DNA of 64,000 bases from Eggerthella lenta DSM 2243 (GCF_000024265.1 NC_013204.1:1414180-1478179), one strand, 5' to 3'; positions 42,466 through 51,421 are shown, numbered from the stretch's first letter. The notes: generated by a model from the letters alone, not told the origin. Made by a program: numbers and translations.

Positions 42466-42481
42466 TGTTTCACGTGAAACA
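42466..42481. other. parS site 2
   Basis: A second exact TGTTTCACGTGAAACA, 34 bp from site 1 (start to start), in the gap between larC and the suf genes. Clusters of parS near the origin are normal in Actinomycetota. Confidence 0.92.
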
Positions 42482-42539
42482 TCCGCGCGGCATTTGGAGG
42501 GAGAACAACGCCTCGCGGGTTGGCGTAGTGAGGCAGCGA

Positions 42540-42640
42540 GAAGGCCCCCGGCGTTCGGAGTTGTCCCGCTGCGCTGCCAAGCGTACTTCGGTACGCGCCG
42601 AGCGGCGCACAAGGGGCAACTCCGAACGCCGGGGGCCTTC
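42540..42640. repeat. 101-bp imperfect palindrome between convergent genes
   Basis: Perfect 24-base arms (42540-42563 and 42617-42640) enclose further pairing that ends in GCGTAC-TTCG-GTACGC. It lies between larC (+) and sufBD (-). The central part (read on the minus strand as CGCGTACCGAAGTACGCT) reappears with one change at the right end of the window. It can act as a bidirectional terminator and looks like a dispersed REP-type repeat. Confidence 0.7.
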
Positions 42641-42653
42641 GCAGTGTCGAGTC

Positions 42654-42681
42654 GTTCCGCCGGCCGTGAGGCCGACGGAAC
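42654..42681 (-). terminator. Hairpin at the end of sufBD
   Basis: GTTCCGCCGGCC (42654-42665) pairs with GGCCGACGGAAC (42670-42681) with one mismatch, 3 bases past the sufBD stop. An almost identical hairpin is at 63900-63929 at the end of the aldolase gene. Confidence 0.65.
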
Positions 42682-42684
42682 CGG

Positions 42685-43614
42685 CTAGTTCAGGAAGTCT
42701 TCGAGGATCTCCTGCTCGGCTTCCTCTTCGGTCAGACCCAGGGTCATGAGCTTCGTGATCTGGTCGCCGGCGATCTTGCCGATGGCGGCCTCGTGCACCA
42801 GCAGGGCGTCCTCGTGGGCGGCCTCGATGCCGGGGATGGCGGTCACCTTCGCCGTGCCCATGAGGATTGCGTCGCACTGCACGTGGCCGCGGCACTGCGC
42901 CTCGCCGATGACCAGCGGGTTGAAGATCTGCTTGGAGTTGTCCTGCGCCACCGAGCGCGAGATTACCTGCACGCTGGAATCGTCGCCCTTGAGCTCCACC
43001 TTCATGTTCGAGGTGGCCACCTGGTCGTCGTGGGTCAGCAGCTTCTCGGTCAGCACCAGCTTCGCGCCCGCGCCCAGCTCGGCGTTCGTGTCGCGCACGG
43101 TGGACGACACGCCGCGCAGCTGCGTGAGCTCCATCTCGCAGCTGGAATTCTCGTCCATGATCACGTTGGTCACGGGGTTGAGGATGCGCTCGCCGGTGCC
43201 GGTGCCTTCACCGTAGTGCTTCTCCACGTACTTCACGTGGCTGTTCTTGCCGCAGTAGAACGTGTGGATGCCGTCGTGCTCGGAGGCCTGGTGGCTCTCG
43301 TTGTGGATGCCGCAGCCGGCGATGATGGTCACGTCGCAGTCGTCTTCGATGTAGAACGTGTTGTACACGACGTCCTTCAGGCCCGACTGCGTGACGATGA
43401 CGGGGATGTACACCGTCTCGCCCTTCGTGCCCGCCTTGATGCGGATGTCGATGCCGGGGTTGTCCGTCTTCGTGGCGATCTCGATGTTCGCCGAGGAGTG
43501 GCGCTCGACGAGCTCGCCGTCCTTACGGATGTTAAACGCGCCTTTCGGCATGCCGTGTATGTTGGCGATCTCGGCGAGCAGGCTCTCGTCGATGGGGGAA
43601 AGATCAACAGCCAT
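42685..43614 (-). CDS. SufBD-type Fe-S cluster assembly protein
   Basis: 309 residues from ATG 43614. It belongs to the SufB/SufD beta-helix family: CDVTIIAGCGIHNESHQASEHDGIHTFYCGKNSHVKYVEKHYGEG near 93-137, MDENSSCEMELTQLRGVSSTVRDTNAELGAGAKLVLTEKLLT near 153-195, and the C-terminal IEAAHEDALLVHEAAIGKI near 265-283 shared by SufB and SufD. It is shorter than SufB (about 470), as in compact archaeal/actinobacterial SufC-SufBD systems regarded as ancestral. It forms a scaffold with SufC for building clusters, which the many Fe-S enzymes of this organism need. Confidence 0.88.
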   Translation of the reverse strand: MAVDLSPIDESLLAEIANIHGMPKGAFNIRKDGELVERHSSANIEIATKTDNPGIDIRIKAGTKGETVYIPVIVTQSGLKDVVYNTFYIEDDCDVTIIAGCGIHNESHQASEHDGIHTFYCGKNSHVKYVEKHYGEGTGTGERILNPVTNVIMDENSSCEMELTQLRGVSSTVRDTNAELGAGAKLVLTEKLLTHDDQVATSNMKVELKGDDSSVQVISRSVAQDNSKQIFNPLVIGEAQCRGHVQCDAILMGTAKVTAIPGIEAAHEDALLVHEAAIGKIAGDQITKLMTLGLTEEEAEQEILEDFLN

Positions 43615-43680
43615 GATGGCCTCCTTCTGGGTTCAAAGCGGCGGCTTCGTGCAGCTGCCGCGTGCGTGAAAGCGAACGAA

Positions 43681-43696
43681 TGTTTCACGTGAAACA
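43681..43696. other. parS site 3
   Basis: A third exact TGTTTCACGTGAAACA, here in the 104-bp gap between sufC and sufBD, so it is transcribed within the suf operon leader of sufBD. Together three sites lie within 1.27 kb. Confidence 0.92.
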
Positions 43697-43718
43697 TTCG
43701 CAGCGCGGCGTGGGCGGG

Positions 43719-44495
43719 TTAGCAGGTGGTGGCGATCTCCGTGAGGTGCAGCTCGGTGGGGGTGCTCAGCTGGCAGCCGGGGATGCCCTTCGCCACGAAG
43801 CCCAGCTTCGGCATGAGCTCCTCGGGCGTGCCCGTCTCGGCAACCTTGCCGTCGCGCAGAAGCACGATCTCGTCGGCCAGCTGGATGATGCGCTCCTGGT
43901 GCGAGATGATCACGATGGAGCGGCCGTCGCGCGCCTCGTGGATGTCGCGGAACGTCTCGGTCAGGCGGTCGAAGCTCCACAGGTCGATGCCCGCCTCGGG
44001 CTCGTCGTAGATGGCCAGCTTCGGGTCGCGCGCGAGGATGGTGGCGATCTCGATGCGCTTCACCTCGCCGCCGGACAGGTTCTTGTCCACCTCGCGCGTG
44101 AGGTAGCTGGCCGAGCACAGGCCCACCTTCGCCAGGTACTCGTTGCACGCGAGCATCGGCAGCTTCTTGCCGGCCGCGATGTCCAGCAGCTTCTTCACCT
44201 TCATGCCCTTGAAGCGTGCGGGCTGTTGGAAACCGTAGCCGATGCCCTTCTTGGCGCGCTCGGAGATGGACAGGTCGGTAATGTCCTCGCCGTCCAGCAG
44301 GATCTGGCCGCTCGTCGCGCGCTCGACGCCCATGATGAGCTTGGCCAGCGTCGACTTGCCCCCGCCGTTCGGGCCGGTGATAACCGTGAAGCGGCCGTCG
44401 GGGATGGTGAGCGACAGATCGTCGATGATGCGCTTCGTTTCCTTCGATCCGTCCGCAAGCGGCACCTCGAAGGTGAGGTTCTTGAGTTCCAGCAT
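43719..44495 (-). CDS. sufC: SufC Fe-S assembly ATPase
   Basis: 258 residues. ABC-type ATPase: Walker A GPNGGGKSTLAK near 39-50, the Q-loop in YGFQQPARF near 92, signature LSGGEVKRIEIA near 143-154, Walker B LAIYDEPEAGIDLWSFD near 163-179, and switch His in IISHQER near 198. The E-A-G-I-D-L variant of the D-loop is typical of SufC. It energises the SufBD scaffold. It is the first gene of the operon, 104 bp before sufBD. Confidence 0.93.
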   Translation of the reverse strand: MLELKNLTFEVPLADGSKETKRIIDDLSLTIPDGRFTVITGPNGGGKSTLAKLIMGVERATSGQILLDGEDITDLSISERAKKGIGYGFQQPARFKGMKVKKLLDIAAGKKLPMLACNEYLAKVGLCSASYLTREVDKNLSGGEVKRIEIATILARDPKLAIYDEPEAGIDLWSFDRLTETFRDIHEARDGRSIVIISHQERIIQLADEIVLLRDGKVAETGTPEELMPKLGFVAKGIPGCQLSTPTELHLTEIATTC

Positions 44496-44537
44496 AACAG
44501 CAGCTCTCCGTATTCTTCTCGTCTATTTGATACTGTA

Positions 44538-44566
44538 TTACTATCATTATTGCGGCGCTCGGTCAA
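44538..44566 (-). promoter_or_regulatory. Promoter of the suf operon
   Basis: On the minus strand: -35 TTGACC (44561-44566), 17-bp spacer, -10 TAGTAA (44538-44543), 43 bp before sufC. The AT-rich -10 area contains GATAGTAATACAGTATC, a GATA...TATC dyad that could bind an Rrf2-type Fe-S sensor. Confidence 0.6.
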
Positions 44567-44772
44567 GCGCGGCCGCATGCTCGGCGACAGGCGCGTCCGC
44601 CTCGGCCGTCAACGGCCGGGACGACCCCCGGATCCAATCGCTTCGCACGCACTCGGTTCCAACCGCTTATTCTAGCTCAAGCGCGAGGACGTGTGCTTCG
44701 GAAGTGCGATTTTCAGGGCTTGCCAGGCAAAGGCCGGGCGTGCGAGCATCCGGCAGGGGTTCGGGTGGCGAT

Positions 44773-44922
44773 AATGCATCGAATTCGGAACTCTCAGGGC
44801 TGCGTTGCGGAGAGCCCGAGGGGTTCCTTTCGACGGAATACCTGGTCGCAAAATGCGCGACACCATAGCAGGGCCGCTATTCGCGCTTTCGGCCCCCGCG
44901 CGTATTCCGAATTCGATGCATT
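44773..44922. repeat. 150-bp element with perfect 18-bp inverted ends
   Basis: AATGCATCGAATTCGGAA (44773-44790) and its exact complement (44905-44922) bound a 150-bp non-coding segment in the 44496-45054 gap. No coding capacity and no U-run. It resembles the other palindrome-ended elements of the window in size, not in sequence. The rest of the gap holds the suf promoter and nothing else I can support. Confidence 0.5.
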
Positions 44923-45054
44923 GTTGCCATTCCGGCCTCGGTCCGTGATCGCCGTGACGCGCTGTCGCGGTTGCGTGCGAAAGGGGCTGGGCGCGAGGCG
45001 GCCCCGGCGTCTGCGTCGGGGCCGCGGTCGAAGCGCTCTGTTTACGTCGCGGGC

Positions 45055-48054
45055 CTACTCGTTCAGCAGGTCGATCACCGCGAGGCCGGCATCGGACGCC
45101 TCGATGATGTCCTTGCTGCCGAACACGCACACGGCGTCCATCGCGACGGCTTCGGCGATGGGCCCGGCCAGCGCGCGCAGCGCAGCGGCGTCCGCGTCGA
45201 TCATCTGGGCGCGCGTGGCGGCACGGCTCTCGGGCGTGCGTCCGCCGAAGAAGTCGCCGTCCTGGCGCCGCACGAGGGCGCGCGCCTTGAGCGGGGTGTC
45301 GAACCCGGCCACGGTGCTCACCACGTAGCCTTCCATCGCCTCGGCGGCGGGGTCGAACTTGGCCAACCACTCGGAAGCCCTGGCGAAGCGGGCCAGCGTG
45401 TCGTCGAGGTGCGGGTCGCGATACGAGTAGAAGCGCAGATTGCCGGTGCGCGCCGTCTGGAAGCCCGCCCCGTACGCGCCGCCCTTCACGCGCACCTCGT
45501 TCCACAGGTAGTCGTAGGAAAGCGCCCGCGCGGCCACCTGCCAGGCGCCCGTGTAGCCCGCGTCGAAGGCGCGGCGGTCGAAGCCCTGGGCCGCATAGCA
45601 CACGTCGGTGGGCACGATGAACGCCTCGTTGAGCGCCACGGGGTCGGGCGCGATCAAGCGCACGCCGTCTTCGGGGCGCGTGCGGCCGAGCGCGGCGCCT
45701 GCGGCCAGGAAGCGTTCGTAGTCGTCGTCCGTGCCGGTGAAGCTCAGCGTCAGAGCGTCGTCGGCGAACAGACGCACGGCGAGGTCGGCCAGGCGTGCGG
45801 ACACCTCTTCGGCGCGCTCGTCGAACGAGGCCAGCAGCTGCTTGAGGAAGCGGTAGAACCCGACGCCGCCCAGCTGCTCGCGCACCACGCCGGCCGGCAG
45901 GTAGTACGAAGCCAAGTGCGCCATAGCGCTAGCATGCCCCGCGTTCGCGAAGCCCTGCTCCATGCCGATGCGGCGCTGCTGCAGCACGTCCTTGATCTTG
46001 CCCGTGTCGGAGAAGTCGGTCTCCAGCATGATCTCGCGGGGCAGCTCGGCCAGCTCGCGGACGTTCTCGGTCAGAGCGCTCGAGCTGACGACGAACTTCG
46101 GAGCCAGGGCAGCGGGGTCGGTCTCGCTCTCGTAGATCTCGGCGAAGAACGTGAGGTTGCCCAGCTTGCCGTTGACGAGCGTGTCCAGCTCGGAGGCGGT
46201 ATGTCGTGCGGTTCCCAGCTTGCCCAGCACGAGGCCCAGAACGGCCACGTAAGGTAGTTCGTCGAACGCGACGCGGTCGAGGTCGAAGTAGCGGTAGGCG
46301 TAGGCGATGCCGTGCGTCGGCACGTCGTGGCGCAGCGTAGGAACGGGCGCGCCCTCCACTAGGCCGTACGCGGGCTCCTCGGGAGCGTCCTTTATGTCGG
46401 CTACCGACAGGCGCGGCAGCACGGCCAAAGCTTCGGGCGAGTCGGGCTCCTCCTGCAAGCGGCGCAGCGCGGCCTCCTCGTCGGCCACGCGAACGTAGTC
46501 CTCGGGAGTCATGGCGGCTTCGACGGCGGCCAGGCGTTCCTCCTCGTAGGCGTCCTCGTCGCCGTCGACTGGCACGATCTCCACCTCGGCCATATGGTCG
46601 CTGTCCAGGAACGCCTCGCGGATCAGCCGCTCGAAATACCCCTCGTCCAGCGCTTTGCGCAGAAACGCGAAGTCGTCCTCGTACTTGAGGTAGGACGTGG
46701 CCGCATCGTCGTCGTACAGCCAGCCCGCCAGCGAGCTCATCGCCAGCGCCACGCCGTCGGGCATGCCGTACTCGCGCTCGCGCATGACGAACTCGGCGCG
46801 CGACAGCGACGCCTCCACGAGCGCGCGGTCGAGCCCTCCGTCGGCCAGCTTGCGCAGCGTTTTCTCCACGACCGGGCGGAAACGCTCGGCACCGCCTTCC
46901 TCCAGTCCGCGCAGCTGGATGACCGCGAACGGCTGCAGCAGCGAGTCGGCGAAGAACGCCGTAGCGTCGGCCGCCAGCCCCGCGTCCAGCAGGGCGCGCT
47001 TGAGCGGCGCCTCGTTCGAGCCTGCGATGGCGTCGATGAGGATGTCCACGGCCGTCATGCGCGTGCGCTCGCACGCGTTGCCGATGACGTAGCCCAGCCC
47101 GGCGCACGCGTTCTCGGGCGCGGTAGCCATGTTCCTCTTCACGCCCAGCGCGCGTACGGGCGCCTGCTCGCGCAGCTCGTGGGGGCCGAGAGGCGCGCCC
47201 TCGGAGCCGATGCCCGTCGCGGCCGCCTGCTCGTCGGCGACGGGGGACAGATAGCGTTCGTCGAGGAAGGCCAGCATGCCGTCCAGGTCGAGATCGCCGT
47301 ACAACGTGAGGTAGCTGTTGTCCAGGCGGTAGTGGCGGCGGTGCTCCTCCAGGAACTGCTCGTAGGTGAGGTCGGGGATGGCGCGCGGCGTGCCGCCCGA
47401 CTCGAAGCGGTAGGCCGTGTCGGGGAACAGCGCCGCCTGCAGCTCGTCGTACAGCACCGAATTCGGATCGGACAGCGCGCCCTTCATCTCGTTGTACACC
47501 ACGCCGTTCAGCACGAGGCGCGCAGACCCGTCGGCGGCTTCCGTGGCGGCCACGGCGTCGCCTGCAACGGAGTCGCCCGCTTCGGCTTCCGTGTCGCCGC
47601 CCAGCTCGTAGTGCCAGCCCTCCTGTTCGAAGATGGCGCGTTTACGGTAGATGGCCGGGTGCAGCACCGCGTCGAGGTACACGTCGGCGAGGTTCAGCAA
47701 GTCCTGGTCGTTCGTGCTGGCCACCGGATACATCGTCTTGTCGGGGAAGGTCATGGCGTTCAGGAACGTCTGCATCGAGCTTTTCAGCAGGTCGACGAAC
47801 GGCTCCTTGACGGGAAACTTGTCCGAGCCGCACAGCACCGAGTGCTCCAGGATGTGGAACACGCCCGTGTCGTCGGCGGGCGGCGTCTTGAACGCGATGG
47901 AGAACGCCTTGTTGTTGTCGTCGTTTCGCAGGTACAGCAGCTGCGCGCCGCTCTTGTCGTGGTCGAGCACGTACGCCGTGCCGTCGATCTCGGGAAGTTC
48001 TTCGCGCGTGCGCACGGTGAATCCGTGCAGCTTCTGCTCGGGAGCAAGGTCCAT
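45055..48054 (-). CDS. M16C-family zinc metallopeptidase (presequence protease-like)
   Basis: 999 residues from ATG 48054. Inverted zinc motif H-x-x-E-H appears as HILEHSVLCGS near residues 69-79, and the distal Glu ligand in YNEMKGAL near 170. Order and length fit the PreP/M16C group: two homologous halves closed like a clamshell, the N-terminal one catalytic, the C-terminal one (with YDYLWNEVRVKGGAYGAGF near 855, the R/Y pair for substrate C-terminus binding) inactive. Such enzymes degrade peptides up to about 65 residues. No signal peptide, so cytosolic. An Ala/Glu-rich insert near 150 is low-complexity. Confidence 0.88.
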   Translation of the reverse strand: MDLAPEQKLHGFTVRTREELPEIDGTAYVLDHDKSGAQLLYLRNDDNNKAFSIAFKTPPADDTGVFHILEHSVLCGSDKFPVKEPFVDLLKSSMQTFLNAMTFPDKTMYPVASTNDQDLLNLADVYLDAVLHPAIYRKRAIFEQEGWHYELGGDTEAEAGDSVAGDAVAATEAADGSARLVLNGVVYNEMKGALSDPNSVLYDELQAALFPDTAYRFESGGTPRAIPDLTYEQFLEEHRRHYRLDNSYLTLYGDLDLDGMLAFLDERYLSPVADEQAAATGIGSEGAPLGPHELREQAPVRALGVKRNMATAPENACAGLGYVIGNACERTRMTAVDILIDAIAGSNEAPLKRALLDAGLAADATAFFADSLLQPFAVIQLRGLEEGGAERFRPVVEKTLRKLADGGLDRALVEASLSRAEFVMREREYGMPDGVALAMSSLAGWLYDDDAATSYLKYEDDFAFLRKALDEGYFERLIREAFLDSDHMAEVEIVPVDGDEDAYEEERLAAVEAAMTPEDYVRVADEEAALRRLQEEPDSPEALAVLPRLSVADIKDAPEEPAYGLVEGAPVPTLRHDVPTHGIAYAYRYFDLDRVAFDELPYVAVLGLVLGKLGTARHTASELDTLVNGKLGNLTFFAEIYESETDPAALAPKFVVSSSALTENVRELAELPREIMLETDFSDTGKIKDVLQQRRIGMEQGFANAGHASAMAHLASYYLPAGVVREQLGGVGFYRFLKQLLASFDERAEEVSARLADLAVRLFADDALTLSFTGTDDDYERFLAAGAALGRTRPEDGVRLIAPDPVALNEAFIVPTDVCYAAQGFDRRAFDAGYTGAWQVAARALSYDYLWNEVRVKGGAYGAGFQTARTGNLRFYSYRDPHLDDTLARFARASEWLAKFDPAAEAMEGYVVSTVAGFDTPLKARALVRRQDGDFFGGRTPESRAATRAQMIDADAAALRALAGPIAEAVAMDAVCVFGSKDIIEASDAGLAVIDLLNE

Positions 48055-48219
48055 GCAATGCCGCCTTTCCGGATGAGCTCGATACCGATAATCGGCCGTC
48101 GAGCGCGAGTTCGTGTGTCGACGTCTATGATAGCGCGAACAGGTCGCATCGTCGTCAGGGTTCGCCGACGATCCGGAGAATCGTTGCACACCGGTTAAGC
48201 CCAAGGCGCTCATGCGGGG

Positions 48220-48251
48220 CGAGAGGCCCGCCCAAGCAGGCAGGCCTCTCG
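48220..48251 (-). terminator. Hairpin after the flavoprotein gene
   Basis: CGAGAGGCC (48220-48228) and GGCCTCTCG (48243-48251) form a perfect 9-bp stem 29 bases after the flavoprotein stop on the minus strand. No clear U-run. Confidence 0.5.
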
Positions 48252-48279
48252 AAGGGGAGGGGGCGATTGTCCGATGCCG

Positions 48280-49782
48280 CTAGGCTGCGGAGGCCTCCGC
48301 AGCGGCGCTTCGACCCGCGATGCGACCGAGCGTCATCGCGCTGAGTACCGTGGCTCCGGCGGCGCAGTTCCACTCGCATACCACGCCGGCGGCGTACAGG
48401 CCGGGGATCGGTTCGGTCAGCGAGCCGCTGGAAGCCAAGGCGAGCCTGAGGGCCTGAGCCTGCTCGTTCGTCTTGAAGCCACCGACGGTGACCGAGGTGC
48501 TCACAGCGATAGGAGCTGCGTAGAAGGGGCCGGTCATGGGCACCATCTTGTCGGCGGGAGTTCCGCAGTCCTCGTCCTTGCCCGCTTCGCAGAAGCCGTT
48601 ATAGCGCTCGACGGTGGCCTTCGCCTTCGCGCCGTCGAGGCCCACCATGCCGGCGACTTCCTCTACGGTGTCGGCGGTGGCCCATTTCAGCGGGTACGTG
48701 GCCTGCATGGCGTCCAGCTCGGGCGTGGTTCCCAGCAACGCGATGACCGGCGATCCCTGCTCGTTCTGCTTGCGCACGATGGCGCGGTGCCCGTTGGGGT
48801 TTTCGTAGGGGGTCGATTCGTCGAAGAAGCGTTGGCCTTCGGCATCGAGCCAGAGCCCCGGCAGGCGCATCCCGTAGTTGATGTTGACGATGCTGCCCGA
48901 TTCAAGGCCTGCCAACGAGCTCATCAGCGGCATGTCCGAGACGCGCGTGGTGTAGGCGCCCAGCTCCATGGCCATGACCAGGCCGTCGCCCGTGGCTCCG
49001 GGGTTCGAGCCCGGCAGCAGGTTGGCGCATTCGGCGTTCATCTGACCGATCATGGCCGTGCTTCCGGCGAAGCTGCCTGTTGCCATGACCACGCCTTTGT
49101 TCGCCTTGATGCGCACGGGGTTCTTCTTCTGAACCGCCTCCACGCCGATGACGCGTCCGTCGGCGTCGGCGACCAGCTTCGTTGCCGAGGTGTCGGTGAG
49201 CGTGCCCACGCCGGCTTTTTCGGCCGTCTCGGCGAGCACGCGCACCATCTCGGCGCCCTTGCCATCGACATGGTGGATGACCGGCAGTTCGGTGTACCCG
49301 AACAGCGGCCCTACTTCCTTCAGGAAAGGCACGCCCATCTCCTGCAGCCAATCGATCGTCTCTCCGCTCTTGTCGGCCAGCACGCGCGCGATGGCGGGAT
49401 CCTTCGGTCCGTACCATTCGGGATGACGCGTGAACCAGCGGTACACGTCGTCGGCGTCGGCGTCGATGCCCTGCTCTTTCGCCAGTTTGGTGCCCCAGCC
49501 GCCCAAGATGCCGTCGCTCAGCGCGGAGTCGCCTCCGACGGCGCTGGCCTTCTCGAGCAGCAGCACGCTCGCACCCGCGTTCGCGGCTTCGATGGCGGCC
49601 GCGAGTCCGGCCCCGCCTGCTCCCACCACCACGACATCGGCTTCCTGATCCCACTCCTGCGAATCGCTCGAGGACGTCGGTGCGCTGCATCCGGCCAAGA
49701 ACGAGGACGCCGCAACGCCCATAGTCCCGGCGAGCGCCGCTCCTACGAATCCCCTTCGCGTCATGCGCTTTCCATCGCTCAT
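48280..49782 (-). CDS. Tat-exported FAD-dependent reductase (fumarate-reductase/flavocytochrome c type)
   Basis: 500 residues from ATG 49782 (GGGAG 7 bases upstream; ATG 49800 is also in frame). Tat motif MTRRGFVGAAL (residues 7-17) and lipobox LAGC near 31. FAD-binding GAGGAGLAAAIEAANAGASVLLLEK near 53-77, GGDSALSDGILGGWGTK near 83, ATGSFAGSTAM near 210, GATGDGLVMAMELGA near 238, and a C-terminal IPGLYAAGVVCEWNCAAG near 465. This is the catalytic flavin domain without the heme domain of Shewanella FccA. Eggerthellaceae use many such enzymes for reduction of dietary or host compounds. Divergent from a Fic-like regulator. Confidence 0.87.
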   Translation of the reverse strand: MSDGKRMTRRGFVGAALAGTMGVAASSFLAGCSAPTSSSDSQEWDQEADVVVVGAGGAGLAAAIEAANAGASVLLLEKASAVGGDSALSDGILGGWGTKLAKEQGIDADADDVYRWFTRHPEWYGPKDPAIARVLADKSGETIDWLQEMGVPFLKEVGPLFGYTELPVIHHVDGKGAEMVRVLAETAEKAGVGTLTDTSATKLVADADGRVIGVEAVQKKNPVRIKANKGVVMATGSFAGSTAMIGQMNAECANLLPGSNPGATGDGLVMAMELGAYTTRVSDMPLMSSLAGLESGSIVNINYGMRLPGLWLDAEGQRFFDESTPYENPNGHRAIVRKQNEQGSPVIALLGTTPELDAMQATYPLKWATADTVEEVAGMVGLDGAKAKATVERYNGFCEAGKDEDCGTPADKMVPMTGPFYAAPIAVSTSVTVGGFKTNEQAQALRLALASSGSLTEPIPGLYAAGVVCEWNCAAGATVLSAMTLGRIAGRSAAAEASAA

Positions 49783-49885
49783 GATCCCACTCCCTTTCAT
49801 GATGTTGTCGATTGTTCCTCCCTTTCGGCTTGCGCCTGGCGAAAAGGGTACGCGGCCATCGATTTAACTGTCAATATCTGGAAAA

Positions 49886-50030
49886 TTGATAGTTATCTGA
49901 GGCTTTCCCGAAGTGCGAAAAGCGGGGAAGCCCCGAAGAAATACCAGTTCAAACCTCTTGCCACCGTTGTCCGTTCCCTTGTTGGCATTCGAACGAGAAG
50001 CACGTATCATGAACTATCAAAATCTATCAA
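49886..50030. promoter_or_regulatory. Repeated CTATCAA motifs in a divergent promoter region
   Basis: TTGATAG at 49886-49892 and CTATCAA at 50014-50020 and 50024-50030; the last two are spaced exactly one helical turn. CTGTCAA at 49868 is a related copy. They fill the AT-rich gap between the flavoprotein and the Fic-like gene and are candidate binding sites for that regulator. Confidence 0.5.
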
Positions 50031-50049
50031 ATCGAGGAGGGGCGATCTG

Positions 50050-51351
50050 GTGGAGACGAAGACGGCCGCCATGTCCGATGCGACGGTGCGGCAGATGATC
50101 TCGCTTTTGAAGGATCCGGTGTTCTGCGGCCTGCGCGTGTTGGCGGACGAGCGTCCGCTGACGCGCGAAGAGTTCGAAATGCTTGCCATGCCGGAGGGCG
50201 TCTCGCGCGAGCAGGCGTGGGACATCCTCAACGCGCTGCGGCGCCAGACGGCCGTCGAACTGCCGTTTCGCGATGGGGAAGGGCGGCGCGGTTGGTACTA
50301 TCCCACGCGCTCGATCGTGGCGAACCTCGACGATATCGACAAGCGCTGCCATGCAGGGTCGTGGCTCGATTTGGCCGTGCGTTCGCGCAACGCCACGTAC
50401 TTTCTGGTAGAGGCGCACGTGGACGAGGCCGTTGCGACGCTGAAAGAGGACGGTTTGTCCATCGGTTACGAGAAGGCGCGCGAGGTGCTGCTTTCCGAGC
50501 GCGACCCGGAAACCTCGGAAGAGCGCCTCCTTTTGAACTGGCATCGAACCGCCTGGCATCTTGAGGAGCTTGCCGGAAGGCCTTGCACGCCCGAGATCGT
50601 CCTCGAGGTGTACGAACGGGTTTCGCGCGGCGTGGAGCGCCAGGTCACCCGTTCGTCGCGACAGGGTTCCCGCTTGTGGAAGCGCAAGCCGCTCGATCGC
50701 TCTGCGGCGCTCGCGCTCGTGTCGAAGATCATCGAGGAGAACAGCGAAACGTATGCCGAGCATCCGCTGTTGCTGGCCTTGGGCGTCCGCCACCTGTTCA
50801 TGAGCGTGCACCCGCTGCCGGATTGGAACGGCGCCGTGTGCTCGCTCATGATGAAGCTGTTGTTCAGGAAGACGGAACGGCCCGTGTTGGCGTACGTGCC
50901 CATCGTGAAGCCTATGGGCGCCTGGGAAAGCGGCATCCTTCGCCCGCCCGCCGTCATGTCGCTGGTGAAAGACGCCGCTGTCCTCGTTGACGGCGAGGTC
51001 GACTACACCATCCACATCGACGTGGCGACGGGTTTGGTGCGCAAGAAGCTGGACGAGGTCGAAGCGGAGCTCAAACGCATGCTCAAACGTGATGAGGCGT
51101 TCGTGCGCGCGCTGCGAAACGACGTAGACGTCAATCATCGGCAGCGCTCCGTGCTGCAGATGGCCCTCAGCAATCCTGAGGCGGTGTTTCGCATCGAGTC
51201 GCATCAGAAAACCCACAAGGTCGCTTACGCCACGGCGCGTGCCGACCTGTACGGTCTCGTCGACCTTGGGTTTTTGAAGTGCGTCCGCACGAAGCGCGCC
51301 TTTGAGTTCCCCGTGACCCCCGGCCTTCGCCAGCTGTTGACGCGCTCTTGA
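50050..51351 (+). CDS. Degenerate Fic-domain protein with C-terminal winged helix
   Basis: 433 residues from GTG 50050, which has GAGGAGG 9 bases upstream. The centre carries MSVHPLPDWNGAVCSLMMKLLF near residues 254-275, clearly derived from the Fic AMPylation loop H-P-F-x-D-G-N-G-R: His, Pro, Asp and Asn-Gly remain, but the Gly before Asn is Trp and the catalytic Arg is missing. The C-terminal 70 residues (RQRSVLQMALSNPEAVF ... YATARADLYGLVDLGFLKC) form the winged helix found in Fic-family regulators. The first 100 residues also look like an HTH. It probably acts as a transcription factor for the divergent flavoprotein rather than as an AMPylase. Confidence 0.7.
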   Translation: METKTAAMSDATVRQMISLLKDPVFCGLRVLADERPLTREEFEMLAMPEGVSREQAWDILNALRRQTAVELPFRDGEGRRGWYYPTRSIVANLDDIDKRCHAGSWLDLAVRSRNATYFLVEAHVDEAVATLKEDGLSIGYEKAREVLLSERDPETSEERLLLNWHRTAWHLEELAGRPCTPEIVLEVYERVSRGVERQVTRSSRQGSRLWKRKPLDRSAALALVSKIIEENSETYAEHPLLLALGVRHLFMSVHPLPDWNGAVCSLMMKLLFRKTERPVLAYVPIVKPMGAWESGILRPPAVMSLVKDAAVLVDGEVDYTIHIDVATGLVRKKLDEVEAELKRMLKRDEAFVRALRNDVDVNHRQRSVLQMALSNPEAVFRIESHQKTHKVAYATARADLYGLVDLGFLKCVRTKRAFEFPVTPGLRQLLTRS

Positions 51352-51382
51352 CGTGCATTCGCAAAGAAAGCGCCCGGTCATG

Positions 51383-51421
51383 AAAAAGCCTCCCATTTCT
51401 CATGTCCGAGAAATGGGAGGC
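51383..51421 (-). terminator. Intrinsic terminator of the peptide-transporter operon
   Basis: A perfect 14-bp stem, GCCTCCCATTTCTC (51388-51401) with its complement (51408-51421), followed on the minus strand by TTTTT (51387-51383). It separates the convergent Fic-like gene and the transporter operon. Confidence 0.85.

Noticed and set aside
42431-42481. TTTCACGTGAAAC palindromes as operators of larC or suf
   Set aside because: The exact 16-bp parS consensus in three copies explains them better.
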